Source: Byssothecium circinans (taxonomy: Eukaryota > Ascomycota > Dothideomycetes > Pleosporales > Massarinaceae). Taken from it: a stretch of 64,000 nt of DNA. The notes under the pieces are model-generated. The model was not told where the DNA came from and did not search any database. It saw only the letters and a program-made list of their open reading frames with translations. A program made the translations under genes and the position numbers. Below, one piece after another: positions 23,221 to 32,549 of the stretch. How positions within the stretch are numbered: position 1 is the first letter of the stretch; every line of letters begins with the position of its first letter. The stretch is from positions 697,601-761,600 of the forward strand of contig ML976981.1 of NCBI GenBank assembly GCA_010015675.1, given 5' to 3'.

Positions 23221-24465
23221 ATGCACTTCCCAACAATACTAAGCGCTCTTACACTCACAACCACAACCCTCACCCAACTCCAACCCCTCCACACGTCCTC
23301 GCGATGGATCCTCGACAGCAGCAACAAACGCTTCAAACTGCGCTGCATAAACTGGGCCGGCCACATGGAAGCCCACATCCCCGAAGGTCTCCAACACCAA
23401 CCCATCACCGCCCTCGCCCAATTCATCTCCTCCCAAGGTTTCAACTGCGTGCGCCTCACCTTCAGCATCGACATGGCGCTCAACCCAAACGGCAAAGTCT
23501 CCGACTCCTTCAACACCTTAGCCTCCCGCACCGGCGCCTCCACTACTGCAGTATCCGACCTATGGGCCCGCGTCCAAGCCAAAAACCCCTGGATCAAAGA
23601 CTCCAGCCTCCTCGAAACCTTCGCCGAAGTCATCGACACGCTAGGCACCCACGACCTCCGCGTTATCCTAGACAACCACGTCAGCCGCGCAGGCTGGTGC
23701 TGCAACCTCGACGACGGCAACGGGTGGTGGGACGCAGCGCCTGGCTACACCTCCTCCAACAGCCGGTACTTCAACACCACAGCCTGGACCCTCGGCCTCG
23801 GCGCCATCGCAGAGTTCTCCGCCACCCATCCCGCCGTCGCGGGCATCGGTCTGCGCAACGAGCTCCGCGAGGTCCCCGTCCTACAGCCCAGGGACGCTTG
23901 GTACACGTACATCGCGCATGGCGCCCGCGCCGTCCACGATGCGAATAAAGACCTCTTGATCGTTGTCGGCGGCACGCTTTCCTCGACCGATGCCTCGTTC
24001 CTGCGGACTAGGCCGCTCGATCGCAATCCCTTCGGTGACAAGGTCGTTTGGGAATGGCACCATTACACCTTCTCGCCTAACTGGATCGCGTCGTTCAAAT
24101 CGTGCCGTGTATGGTCTTCCGTCACCGTGGGCGGGACTACCGGCTTCTTGCTCCAGCAGGGGAAGGAGTACACAGGGTCGCTCTGGCTGAGCGAGTTCGG
24201 CGTCGGTATGACGGGCGGTGGGGATGGTACGAGTGGGATTGGGAGCCAGGCGGATTATGAGTATTTGACTTGCTTGATTGAGTATATCAAGGGGAATGAT
24301 GGCGATTGGGCGCTGTGGGCGCTGCAGGGGAATTACTATGTTAGGGACAAGGAGGTCGATAGGGATGAGCCTTGGGGGGTTATGAATGCGGATTGGTCGG
24401 CGTGGAGGAATCCGAGGGTTAGGGATTTGTTGGGGGATGTTTTTCGGGTTACGCAGGGGCCTTGA
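23221..24465 (+). CDS. GH5-family glycoside hydrolase, secreted
   Basis: This is an intron-less gene of 414 aa. Residues 1-18 or so (MHFPTILSALTLTTTTLTQ) form a signal peptide. The TIM-barrel signatures are clear: INWAGHMEAHIPEGL at the start, GFNCVRLTFSIDM, VILDNHVSRAGWCC, then the catalytic acid/base Glu214 in LRNELRE, His pair in WEWHHYTF, and nucleophile Glu325 in WLSEFGVGM. Cysteines at 160/161 and 295 probably form disulfides. The family includes endoglucanases and mannanases; this subgroup, common in ascomycetes, is often annotated only as cellulase-like, and the substrate is not decided by the sequence. Confidence 0.9.
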   Translation: MHFPTILSALTLTTTTLTQLQPLHTSSRWILDSSNKRFKLRCINWAGHMEAHIPEGLQHQPITALAQFISSQGFNCVRLTFSIDMALNPNGKVSDSFNTLASRTGASTTAVSDLWARVQAKNPWIKDSSLLETFAEVIDTLGTHDLRVILDNHVSRAGWCCNLDDGNGWWDAAPGYTSSNSRYFNTTAWTLGLGAIAEFSATHPAVAGIGLRNELREVPVLQPRDAWYTYIAHGARAVHDANKDLLIVVGGTLSSTDASFLRTRPLDRNPFGDKVVWEWHHYTFSPNWIASFKSCRVWSSVTVGGTTGFLLQQGKEYTGSLWLSEFGVGMTGGGDGTSGIGSQADYEYLTCLIEYIKGNDGDWALWALQGNYYVRDKEVDRDEPWGVMNADWSAWRNPRVRDLLGDVFRVTQGP

Positions 24466-24777
24466 GGGTGAGGAGAGGAGATGGAAGGTGGTGATGATGT
24501 TGTGGGATCGGTGTTGTTTGGTTTTTGTGGATGTATATATCCTACATCATTGTTCTTAGGTGTGAACAATTGCTATAAATACGTCAATATTGACTCCTGT
24601 CTTCTGTGTTTGGTGACATTCACTAATCCTTCGCATCATGATCCTATCAGATAACGACGGTGTTATGCAAGTAGCAAGTAAGATGTATTACAGCGATGCA
24701 TGTTCACCACGCTCGATTACTTCCATCCCCTTACATTGCATCCCCACCCTTCCCAGCTTCTCACAATCCGCAAGCGC

Positions 24778-24990
24778 CTATTTCTTCGGTTCCCGTGGCG
24801 GTGACTTGCCCGGAACTCGTTTGAACCCAGGGAACATGGGCAACTGGGTATCGGAGGGTTTGAACAAAACATCTCGATCGTAAAGAGGCGAGCTCGTAGA
24901 ATTATCCAAGGCTTTCTTTGTGTCGTTGCGCTGCACATGTTCGTCAGTGATGGACCTGAGAATATTATAGAAGAAAAGTTCTCGAGGCCG
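24778..24990 (-). other. unassigned coding-like exon (70 aa, minus strand)
   Basis: Directly after an ATAG acceptor-like site at 24991 an open frame runs to a TAG at 24780-24778. It reads as protein rather than noise: helix-like RELFFYNILRSITDEHVQR, then SPLYDRDVLFKPSDTQ, then LPMFPGFKRVPGKSPPREP and a Lys-Lys end. It overlaps the last 26 nt of the simple MTQ1 model in another frame. It could be the true last exon of MTQ1: the phase-0 donor at 25102 would join to it in phase 0 with a 112-nt intron. It could instead be the last exon of a small separate gene. I do not recognise the family. Confidence 0.45.
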
Positions 24991-26258
24991 CTATGGTATC
25001 AGAGTACAAGATCTCAACATTGTTGTTCAGACAGGGATAACTGTATAATGGTATCTCATCCTTTTGCGTTAGGGTAAAAGAAATGGAAAGGGGCGGACGT
25101 ACGACGGGCTTTCGCAGCCAATGTGTACCGGCACCACGCCAGCAGACGACTGAGCGCGCGTTGCCTTCGCCGATGATGGATATGTCATCAGAGGACGACT
25201 GTGGTGTGTCTGCAGAGGCTCCAGGCAGGTCCCTCCAGATTTCCACGCCCTCGAAGATATTCAAAGACCGCGCCTTGCGTGCAACCCGAAGCGCTTGGTC
25301 CATATCCGCGACCTCTAGCAGCACAATCTTTGCCTCCACATCCCTCGCTATCGTGAGCAGTGGCCTATAGAATGCATCTCTAGACTCTACGTCAATCCTG
25401 TCCTTCTGGTTCGGCGGCACAAGCGCGAGCTTCGGCTCAAACTTTCTCACCGATCTTGTCGTAGTCTTCCAATACGCCTCTTGCGAGACATATGGAGGAT
25501 TGCTCACAAGCACATCCCAGAACGGTGGCATTCGGTTATGATTCAGTGCTGCTTTGAGTGGCAATGGGCCGTCTTTCTGGTCATCGAAAGGATTGATGAG
25601 AACATCGGCCTGTATGAAGTCTATCGAGCCGATAGGCTCTCCTGATGCGCTTCTGTTTGTGCGCTCCAGATTGTACGAGGCGAGCTTGAGCGCTTTGTCG
25701 GAGACGTCCACGCCGAGGGCGCAGAGAGAAACATGGGGGCTTACGGTTTGGAGTTCGTGGCGAAAGAGGAGCGGGATACATCCAGTGCCTGTACAGAGGT
25801 CAAGGAGGCGAAGGTCGTCTGGGACGCGCAGCTCTTTGGAGGAACACGGCGCATCGCTGAGAAGGCGAACGAGATAGGAAACCGACGCTGCTGTGTCCTG
25901 TCTACACACTCGATTAGCCTTCACTCTCTCGTTTCAAGGGACATGCGCGTCCGACGTACCTAGGAATCAAAACACCTTCCCTGACTCGAATCTCCAGATC
26001 GCCAAAGTACTCGGTGCCCAAAAGATACTGCAAAGGCTTCCCCTTCGCTCTCTGCCTCACCAAATTGCCCAGCAATGGACCCTTAGCTAATGTATTTCCT
26101 CGCGCCCGACGCGCCTGCGCGATCTTATCAACATGTTCGCGCAGCCAGCGTAGCTCGTTCTGCGCCGTGCGTAGATCGCGGCAGGGGGCGAGGAGCGCAG
26201 GCAGAAATGGGTCTATGGCGTGGGCCTTGCGGAGCAGTGCTGTTGGGAGACGTGGCAT
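24965..26258 (-). CDS. MTQ1: HemK/PrmC-type release-factor glutamine methyltransferase, mitochondrial
   Basis: The enzyme methylates the Gln of the GGQ motif of the mitochondrial class I release factor using S-adenosylmethionine. Exons 26258-25960 and 25901-25103 are firm. The 58-nt intron joins GVLIPR to QDTAASVSYLV, the family IPRxxT junction. The SAM motif LLDLCTGTGCIPLL and the catalytic VSNPPYVS (NPPY binds the Gln) are intact, and FEPKLALVP is also conserved. The 3' end is ambiguous: a 42-nt intron (25102-25061, CCTAAC branch) leads to a stop at 24965 (397 aa in all), or a 112-nt intron leads to the exon at 24990-24778. Both keep phase. It lies 255 bp from the Fot1-type element, which is upstream of its start. 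Confidence 0.9.
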
Positions 26259-26512
26259 CTCAGGCGTGGAGGCATAGTTCGTGGTCCGCTGGCGGTCGGT
26301 ATTAGGAGAGGAGTGATGCAGGCACTGTGTAGCGTAGCGGCCTGGATGTGTTAATACCAATTGTATAGATGAACTGATGAAGTGCAATAACTGACTTGGC
26401 GCTACCACGGCATCGCGTTTTGTTGTGTGAGATGAGGAGGTTGTGATACTTTCTTGGGAAGATGTCGCGAGCAAATTGTGCTCTTTCTTGATGCGGCATG
26501 GTCGCTTCCTTA
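26259..26512. promoter_or_regulatory. short MTQ1 upstream region bounded by transposon
   Basis: Only 254 bp separate the MTQ1 ATG from the target-site TA of the transposon, so any farther upstream control sequence of MTQ1 has been pushed more than 2 kb away. No specific factor site was recognised. Confidence 0.4.
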
Positions 26513-26556
26513 ACGTCGGGTTCGGCGATCCGCCCACCTCGGTGATGCGCCCACCC
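26513..26556 (+). repeat. left terminal inverted repeat of Fot1-type element
   Basis: It begins ACGTCGGG and contains CGCCCACC twice. It matches the reverse complement of 28601-28644 except at three positions. Confidence 0.93.
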
Positions 26557-26665
26557 AGCCACCCATCCGGCCACTATAAAAGTGAGATTATACTGTCGCC
26601 CACAGTAGCTATTATCACGAGATTTTGTGGTGGAGTAGTAATTAGATGCTTGCGATCAATTTGTA

Positions 26666-28131
26666 CTATTTGAATTTCTTTAGAAGGTTAATTTTTCGCC
26701 CGCGAGAGTTGACTTTTGGTGGAGGGCTTGGTGCAGGCTCACCACCTCCACCACCACCTTCAACAGCGTGCGCAACCCGCGCACGCTTTGCCTTTGGCCC
26801 AGCCTTCTGTGAGACTGCCCTCTTGCCTCTTTGGGACAATTGTAGAGATTTTTGGGCGGTTGCAGCCTCTTTTTCCTGCTGTTTCTTGCGCTGAATTTCA
26901 GCTCGTTCTGCAGCCTTCCTTTCCTTCTCCTTCTCCCTCTCAACTTTGGCTGTTTCACGACCCACACGCTTCTCCTCTGCGATCTTTTTTTTATACAAGG
27001 CAGCTTGTGCCTTGAGCTCTTTATCGTCAGCTTTTTGGAGTTTTTCTTCAGCTTCTTGACGTGCTCTTACTTGCTCACGAGCACGAGCTTCTCTGATCTT
27101 TGAAGGACTCCAAAAGACTGCACCACCGTGGTACTCCTCACGCTGCTGAAGATTAAGGGCCTTGCTCTTCTTTTTGTGCTTCTCTTTGGTTGTAAGCGCG
27201 TGCCTCAGGCCGTTGTTTTCGTGCTGAAGAAGATCATTTTGTACCTGCAGGTGGTGGAGAGAAAGAGTAATCTTTTTACCCTTCTTTTCAGCCCCATCTT
27301 TAATCGCTGCCTCCACGATTAATCTCATCTTTCTCCAATCTACCTCAGCCAAGATGGGTGAGCTTGTTGGAGTTTCAATTGCCTCTGGCGTCTTTGGGCG
27401 GAATCTTTTAAGTATAACCTCACTGTTTAAAGGCACCACCCCAGTGGCTTCAAAGGACTTTAAAATAAGCTCCTTTGTAAAGGAGGTGCACCACGCACGC
27501 CAGAACAATGGAAAAAAGTCACCTTTCTTGAGGGGAACAAGGCCTTGGCTGCGCTGGAGGTGGTGGGTGAGCTCGTGCTTGTAGGCAGATGAGAGTGGCT
27601 TGAACATGACCACATCGAGCGGCTGAAGCGTGTGGGTTGAATGAGGAGGATATATAACCACAAGGATCTTGTTATCGTCGCAATAGTCCAAGAAATCCAT
27701 GGTTACATGGGAGCCGTGGCCATCTACAATCAGCAGCCGCCATCTCCCTTTAGCTTTCTTCTTCGTGTGGCGATCAAACACCTGCTCAAGCCAGGCCAAT
27801 CCTATGTCGTTATTCGTCCATCCAGAGGCGGATGAAGTGACAAAAACCTGGTGCTTTCCCACATTGATTGCGTCTACCCAGCTGCTTTGTATTGCGCTCT
27901 TCTTAGACTCGTAGATGAGGCCTGGAGGGAGGCGGCTGCCGTCAGCGCAGATGGCTACCAGCAAAGTTATCCACTCACGTGAGCCATCTTGGAGAGATGC
28001 CCTGACCTCCTTTGACTCCCATCTTGCCTTGCTGAAGATCCTCTTGCTCCTGCCTATCACTCCAATCATGAAGCCCTTTTCATCCATATTGTACGTGTTC
28101 GAAGGCAGTACGTTATACTGGCTGACCTTAT
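26666..28131 (-). CDS. DDE transposase, Fot1/pogo family (N-terminus in gap)
   Basis: The open frame leaves the gap at 28131 and runs 488 codons to a stop at 26666. The RNase-H-like catalytic core is complete: first Asp in NMDEKGFMIG, second in IVDGHGSHVT, third in THTLQPLDVVMF. There are 35 residues between the second and third Asp (DD35D), as in the Fot1/pogo group. The C-terminus is a long charged coiled-coil-like region, a Gly run and a basic tail. The N-terminal helix-turn-helix/CENP-B DNA-binding part should lie in the undetermined bases. No stop or frameshift is seen, so the gene may be active if the hidden part is intact. Confidence 0.9.
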
Positions 28132-28551
28132 NNNNNNNNNNNNNNNNNNNNNNNNNNNNNNNNNNNNNNNNNNNNNNNNNNNNNNNNNNNNNNNNNNNNN
28201 NNNNNNNNNNNNNNNNNNNNNNNNNNNNNNNNNNNNNNNNNNNNNNNNNNNNNNNNNNNNNNNNNNNNNNNNNNNNNNNNNNNNNNNNNNNNNNNNNNNN
28301 NNNNNNNNNNNNNNNNNNNNNNNNNNNNNNNNNNNNNNNNNNNNNNNNNNNNNNNNNNNNNNNNNNNNNNNNNNNNNNNNNNNNNNNNNNNNNNNNNNNN
28401 NNNNNNNNNNNNNNNNNNNNNNNNNNNNNNNNNNNNNNNNNNNNNNNNNNNNNNNNNNNNNNNNNNNNNNNNNNNNNNNNNNNNNNNNNNNNNNNNNNNN
28501 NNNNNNNNNNNNNNNNNNNNNNNNNNNNNNNNNNNNNNNNNNNNNNNNNNN
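28132..28551. other. assembly gap (420 N)
   Basis: All bases are N. It falls within the transposase N-terminal region. The size may be an estimate, so reading frame across it cannot be judged. Confidence 0.99.
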
Positions 28552-28600
28552 TGGAGTTATCGCGCGTTGAAGTTGGTGTAAGTTTCGTGTTGTGATGTTC

Positions 28601-28644
28601 GGGTGGGCGTATCACCGAGGTGGGCGTATCGCCGATCCCGACGT
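28601..28644 (-). repeat. right terminal inverted repeat of Fot1-type element
   Basis: It ends CCCGACGT followed by TA and is the partner of 26513-26556. Confidence 0.93.
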
Positions 28645-29111
28645 TATTGAGATGACGGTTCGCGGCCACCATTCTCGAATCTCGCACACTTTCTAGGAGT
28701 TGAAGAAGACGGAAACAACGGAGAAATCAAGGCGACAGTTATGTGAAGACCTGTATAAACTCCATGCAATTTTAGCCACCAGCCCTTACGCTGAATCGCT
28801 ACTGTTGATTTTCTCAACAGCACAGGACGAAGATCGAGAGGGCAAGAGCAAGCTTTGAGTGAAGAATCATTCGACTATGAACTGATAATATACATGACTG
28901 GAACCGACCATGAACCCGACCTAGAACGCCAGCCAAACCACCAAGACCCATGACCAGGAATCCAGACCGAACACGAAGCATGCCATATCATAATGTTAGC
29001 CATCTAGGCGAGTCGCGCATACGATGCAACGGTACAACACGTATCGCAACGACCAAAACCAAGCTCTCAGAACCAGTCTGTAGAACAGTTGCAAGACTTG
29101 GACGGCAAGCT
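28645..29111. other. intergenic flank
   Basis: This is the right flank of the transposon and the 3' flank of the next minus-strand gene. No gene or RNA was recognised. Confidence 0.5.
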
Positions 29112-30554
29112 TTACGTTGCCTTGGACTTGCGCTCCTTGAACTCGGTGTCGTAATCGATCGTCTGACCTGCGAACTTCTTCTTGTTCTCGACAGCCTGCT
29201 CGATGTTCGCGCGATCACCGGCTCGGACATTCTCGTAGAACGAGCCCCAGGCACCACCGAGGACGGGGCGAGCCGGGCGGATGCCGTTGGCGTTGACGGG
29301 AACGGTTGGCTTCTGGGCAGCGACAGCCTTCTGACCACCGGTCCGGTTGTTGCGACCTCCGTTGTTCTGACTGTTCTGGCGGCCACGACGGGGCTGGTTA
29401 CCCTTCTGCTGTTGGCGAGGGGGAAAGCTCTTGGCGGGCTGTCGAGGAGGAGATCCGTTGGTGGGCTGGCGAGGGGGAGAGAGGGACGGAGTAGTGGCAC
29501 GAGTCGTCGCCGAGGAGGCGGAAGGAGAGGTGGTGCGGGTGGTCACTGGGGAGCGATCAGGAGTCTCGGCGCGCTTGCGCAGGTGAGGTGCGGGAGGATA
29601 CGTCTTCTTGATGACGACTGGAGCGGTAACGACGACCGAGGAGACGTCGACTGGCGCAGGGGTATTCATGATGTAGATGGCGATCATGAAAAGAGCCCAT
29701 GCCGACCAGTGGAACATCTCGACGGTCATCTTGTTGAGCTTCTGACCGGGGTTGAAGGCGTGGTACACATCGACAGCGTTCTCGGCGCAGCAGGCCACAA
29801 GGAAGAAGTTGAGCAGAGCGTAAAGGTTGATGCCGACGTTGTTGATGATCTGCGTCCAGCGAGTGTTGACGGCAGCGACGGTAGTGGTGACCGAAGGCTC
29901 GGGGAACGGGATCGAGGGTGTCTGAAGCCCAGCATGATCACAGATGGTCTTCCATGAATCAAGGCGATCGAGCTCGAGAAGATCGTCTTTCTTTCCGACG
30001 CTGCTACGAAGCACGTCGAGGTCGACGATCTCATCGCGGAGCAGCTCGTTGAGGACTGCGAACTTTCCGAGACACTTCGGGTCGATGGCAGATGAAACAG
30101 GCGACTGGATCAGGGAGCGATGAGTGTTGGCAGCGACTTGGTTGACGTTCTTCATGACGATGAACTTGGTGTCATACGGAGTGAACTCGATGATCTCCTT
30201 GGCAAAGTAGGTGGCCGGGGTACCAATGATGATGTTGTAACGGCCGAGGAACTTGTCGAACTCGGCTTTTCCGTAAGGCTGGCCAGCCTTGCGAAGCTCG
30301 GCGGCTTCAATCCACAGAGGGAGGTCACGCTCGTGGTTCTTGATTACCTCTGCTTCGTCGTAGACCTGCATGTCGATGTCCTTGAGGCCTTTGCTGAGGA
30401 CCTCAGCGCCAGATCCGACCTCGCCAAAGACGACAAGCTTGGGGAAGTAGTAAGCTTTGTTCTTGTCGGCGTCGATGAGGCGCGAGCCGCGGGCGGGGAC
30501 AACCGCGGTCTTGGTGACGGTGGGGATGGCGGTCATGGTAGAGAGGGTAGCCAT
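29112..30554 (-). CDS. sulfotransferase-fold-like protein with degenerate P-loop and membrane segments
   Basis: This is an intron-less gene of 480 aa. The ATG at 30554 is the first methionine after a long upstream leader. Residues 30-170 or so follow the layout of the fungal P-loop sulfotransferase group (PKLVVFG then a VYDEAEVIKN and LPLWIEA pair, PYGKAEFDKFLGRYN, TPATYFAKEIIE, TKFIVMKNV). The nucleotide-binding loop, normally Gly-x3-Thr-Gly-Thr-like, reads GEVGSGAE, so catalysis is doubtful. Two hydrophobic segments follow (INLYALLNFFLVACC and WSAWALFMIAIYIM), then a disordered tail with PPRQ repeats and RGGR-like basic runs, ending in a charged segment GAWGSFYENVRAGDRANIEQ. Exact identity is unknown. 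It could be a membrane-anchored pseudo-enzyme; this is inference. Confidence 0.65.
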   Translation of the reverse strand: MATLSTMTAIPTVTKTAVVPARGSRLIDADKNKAYYFPKLVVFGEVGSGAEVLSKGLKDIDMQVYDEAEVIKNHERDLPLWIEAAELRKAGQPYGKAEFDKFLGRYNIIIGTPATYFAKEIIEFTPYDTKFIVMKNVNQVAANTHRSLIQSPVSSAIDPKCLGKFAVLNELLRDEIVDLDVLRSSVGKKDDLLELDRLDSWKTICDHAGLQTPSIPFPEPSVTTTVAAVNTRWTQIINNVGINLYALLNFFLVACCAENAVDVYHAFNPGQKLNKMTVEMFHWSAWALFMIAIYIMNTPAPVDVSSVVVTAPVVIKKTYPPAPHLRKRAETPDRSPVTTRTTSPSASSATTRATTPSLSPPRQPTNGSPPRQPAKSFPPRQQQKGNQPRRGRQNSQNNGGRNNRTGGQKAVAAQKPTVPVNANGIRPARPVLGGAWGSFYENVRAGDRANIEQAVENKKKFAGQTIDYDTEFKERKSKAT

Positions 30555-32549
30555 TGTATAGATGTGGAGTGAATTGGTGCAAGAGTGTATGTTGGGTAGA
30601 GGAGGAAGTGTAGTCTGCGGCTGTGGCTGACTGGATGTGCAAGGTGAAGGTTGTGAAGTAGTCGTAATGGAAAGTAGTTGACAGGAGGGGTTTGGTAATT
30701 GCAAGTGTTCAGAAGTTGTAGAGTTTGGAAATGGGTCTGGTAGCAGAGAAGATTTGTGAGAGAGAGAGCTGGAGTGGAAGTGGAGGCGGGGTGGGAGATA
30801 TTTATGTCTGCGTCCCAAGCGTCCGAGCGCCAGCCAAGACGTATTGTTCACGGCGGTGCGTGCATTCACGGGTATCGTTTGAGGCTCTCATCGACCTCCC
30901 AACCACCTGATTTATCGCAGCTTGCGTCCTGATTCGCCCGTCGCAGCCCGAGACCCTGGTGACAGCGTAAGGCTGCAGCCCTATTGCTATTGTGACCCAC
31001 CCGTGAACGCTCTCTGAGCAGCCGTGAACGCTCTCTTAGCGGCCAGCGGACAGTTCGCGAATGAGAACAATAGCGAAGTCTTCTTATTGTTCTGTTCTCC
31101 ACAATAGAAGAGGCTGGGGTGAAGGGTTGTTCGCAACGCAGCGGGTCGTGAGGCCGTTGAGCCGGCCTGTTGTTCCGTGTTGAGGGGTTGCGCTCTTGAT
31201 ACGTAGGGCGGGTATTGTTCTTGCGCTACCATGTGATGACTATAGGGATTGTGCTCAAGTCGGCAAACGGCGAGCACCCGAATGTCTGTCCCTAGGTTGA
31301 TTGTTCGCTAGGGGCGTGTGGACAACAGGCTTCGGTCGGTGTGACGGCGGAACTGGTGTTGAGCGTTGTGAGGTAGACGGCAGTGAATGGTAAAAGGAAG
31401 GTTGGTCGTGTGCATGTTCGGATGACTCTTCATTCTAGCTCTTGCCAATTACCTGAGTCGCGCTTGCCCTTCTCTGTACTCGGCTTCATGTGAATGTGAA
31501 TGCTCACAGTCGCCCATCTTCGGCCTCTCCCTCTCACCCCAGTAATACATCAATCTTGTCATTCAATTCTGCACTGGCCCTCACTATATTTGATCCTCGC
31601 TCTTCTTCTCCCACATCTGCTTCCACAAGAGCCTGCCATCTCTTCGTGTTTCGTGCCCGGTCCCCGCGCAGTTTTCCTCCCTCAGCTGCCTATTCCCATA
31701 CTCCTTGATGAATAAAGAGCCCTATCACCATCGTTTTGCGTCGTCAAAATGTGAGATTACCGTCGTTTTAGGGTTGGTGTTTTTGATGAGTGTCGTGTCG
31801 TCTGAGTTGGGATGAACTAAGCTTTTCAAGGCTAAAAGCGCTTGCCGCTAACTTGTGTTGCGCGCCGCTTCCCTGGAGCTTGGAAGTCACGTCCCGAAGC
31901 GACCCCAGATTTTCTCCCGCCTTTGGATGCGCACCGTAGCGCCAACAACTCGACCGGGGACAAGCGCTGCGTATTCCATCCACCGTGAAGATGGAACATG
32001 CAGAACGACATCTGGCCCGTCTTCCAACCTTCTACAACAAGACTGTACCAGCTCTTCCACTTCCAGATCGTTCAATCCATCAAACTTTGCGTACATATGT
32101 AGGGAACCACTAATCACGAGAAAACGAGGGTCCTATCTATCACGAAGGACATCACTACACCAGTGATCCCGGAGTAATGGAATGCATTGGACGAACAAAT
32201 GCTTCCTTCCAGGGTATAGTTGTGGAAACCAGTCGGATGGACGCCTGGCGACAGTGCCGCATGCACGGCATGGCACAGCAAGACCCTCCTTTCGCTCCCA
32301 TAACCCACTCCGAGGCAGCGTAGGCTCTCCACATCCAGATTGTTTTTTGGGATTAGTTGTGGGGGATCCCCGCTCCGTTCACGACTCGTGACTTGGCGGC
32401 GCTTTCGGCAGATGCTTTGAAGCTCATGGATCAATCCTGCCGAAGGTCAGAAGTCTGGGCATTGATCCCCGCCAGCTATAAGAGCTGCATCTCGCGAAAT
32501 ACATAGGGGTTACGAGTCTGTCAATTCCTTCACCTCATTTCTCGACAAA
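30555..32549. other. intergenic, about 2 kb, no supportable gene
   Basis: This is the 5' flank of two outward-facing genes. CT-rich leader sequence lies near 30560-30800. A tandem phrase GTGAACGCTCTCT occurs near 31003 and 31024. Short frames on both strands have no domain similarity. Confidence 0.5.

Larger units (their letters stand above)
26513..28644 (-). mobile_element. Fot1/pogo-type DNA transposon (Tc1/mariner superfamily) with assembly gap
   Basis: The element is bounded by 44-bp terminal inverted repeats (26513-26556 and 28601-28644), which differ at only three positions, and is flanked by a TA dinucleotide on each side (26511-26512, 28645-28646), the target duplication of Tc1/mariner elements. 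Its single gene runs on the minus strand. Of 2132 bp, 420 are undetermined (28132-28551). It is not RIP-mutated and has normal composition, which suggests a recent arrival or a single copy. It sits just upstream of MTQ1, in the same direction. Confidence 0.93.

Noticed and set aside
17232..24465. Possible secondary-metabolite cluster (NmrA-like protein, lactonase, GH5 close together)
   Set aside because: There is no backbone enzyme (PKS, NRPS, terpene synthase), no P450 and no cluster regulator.
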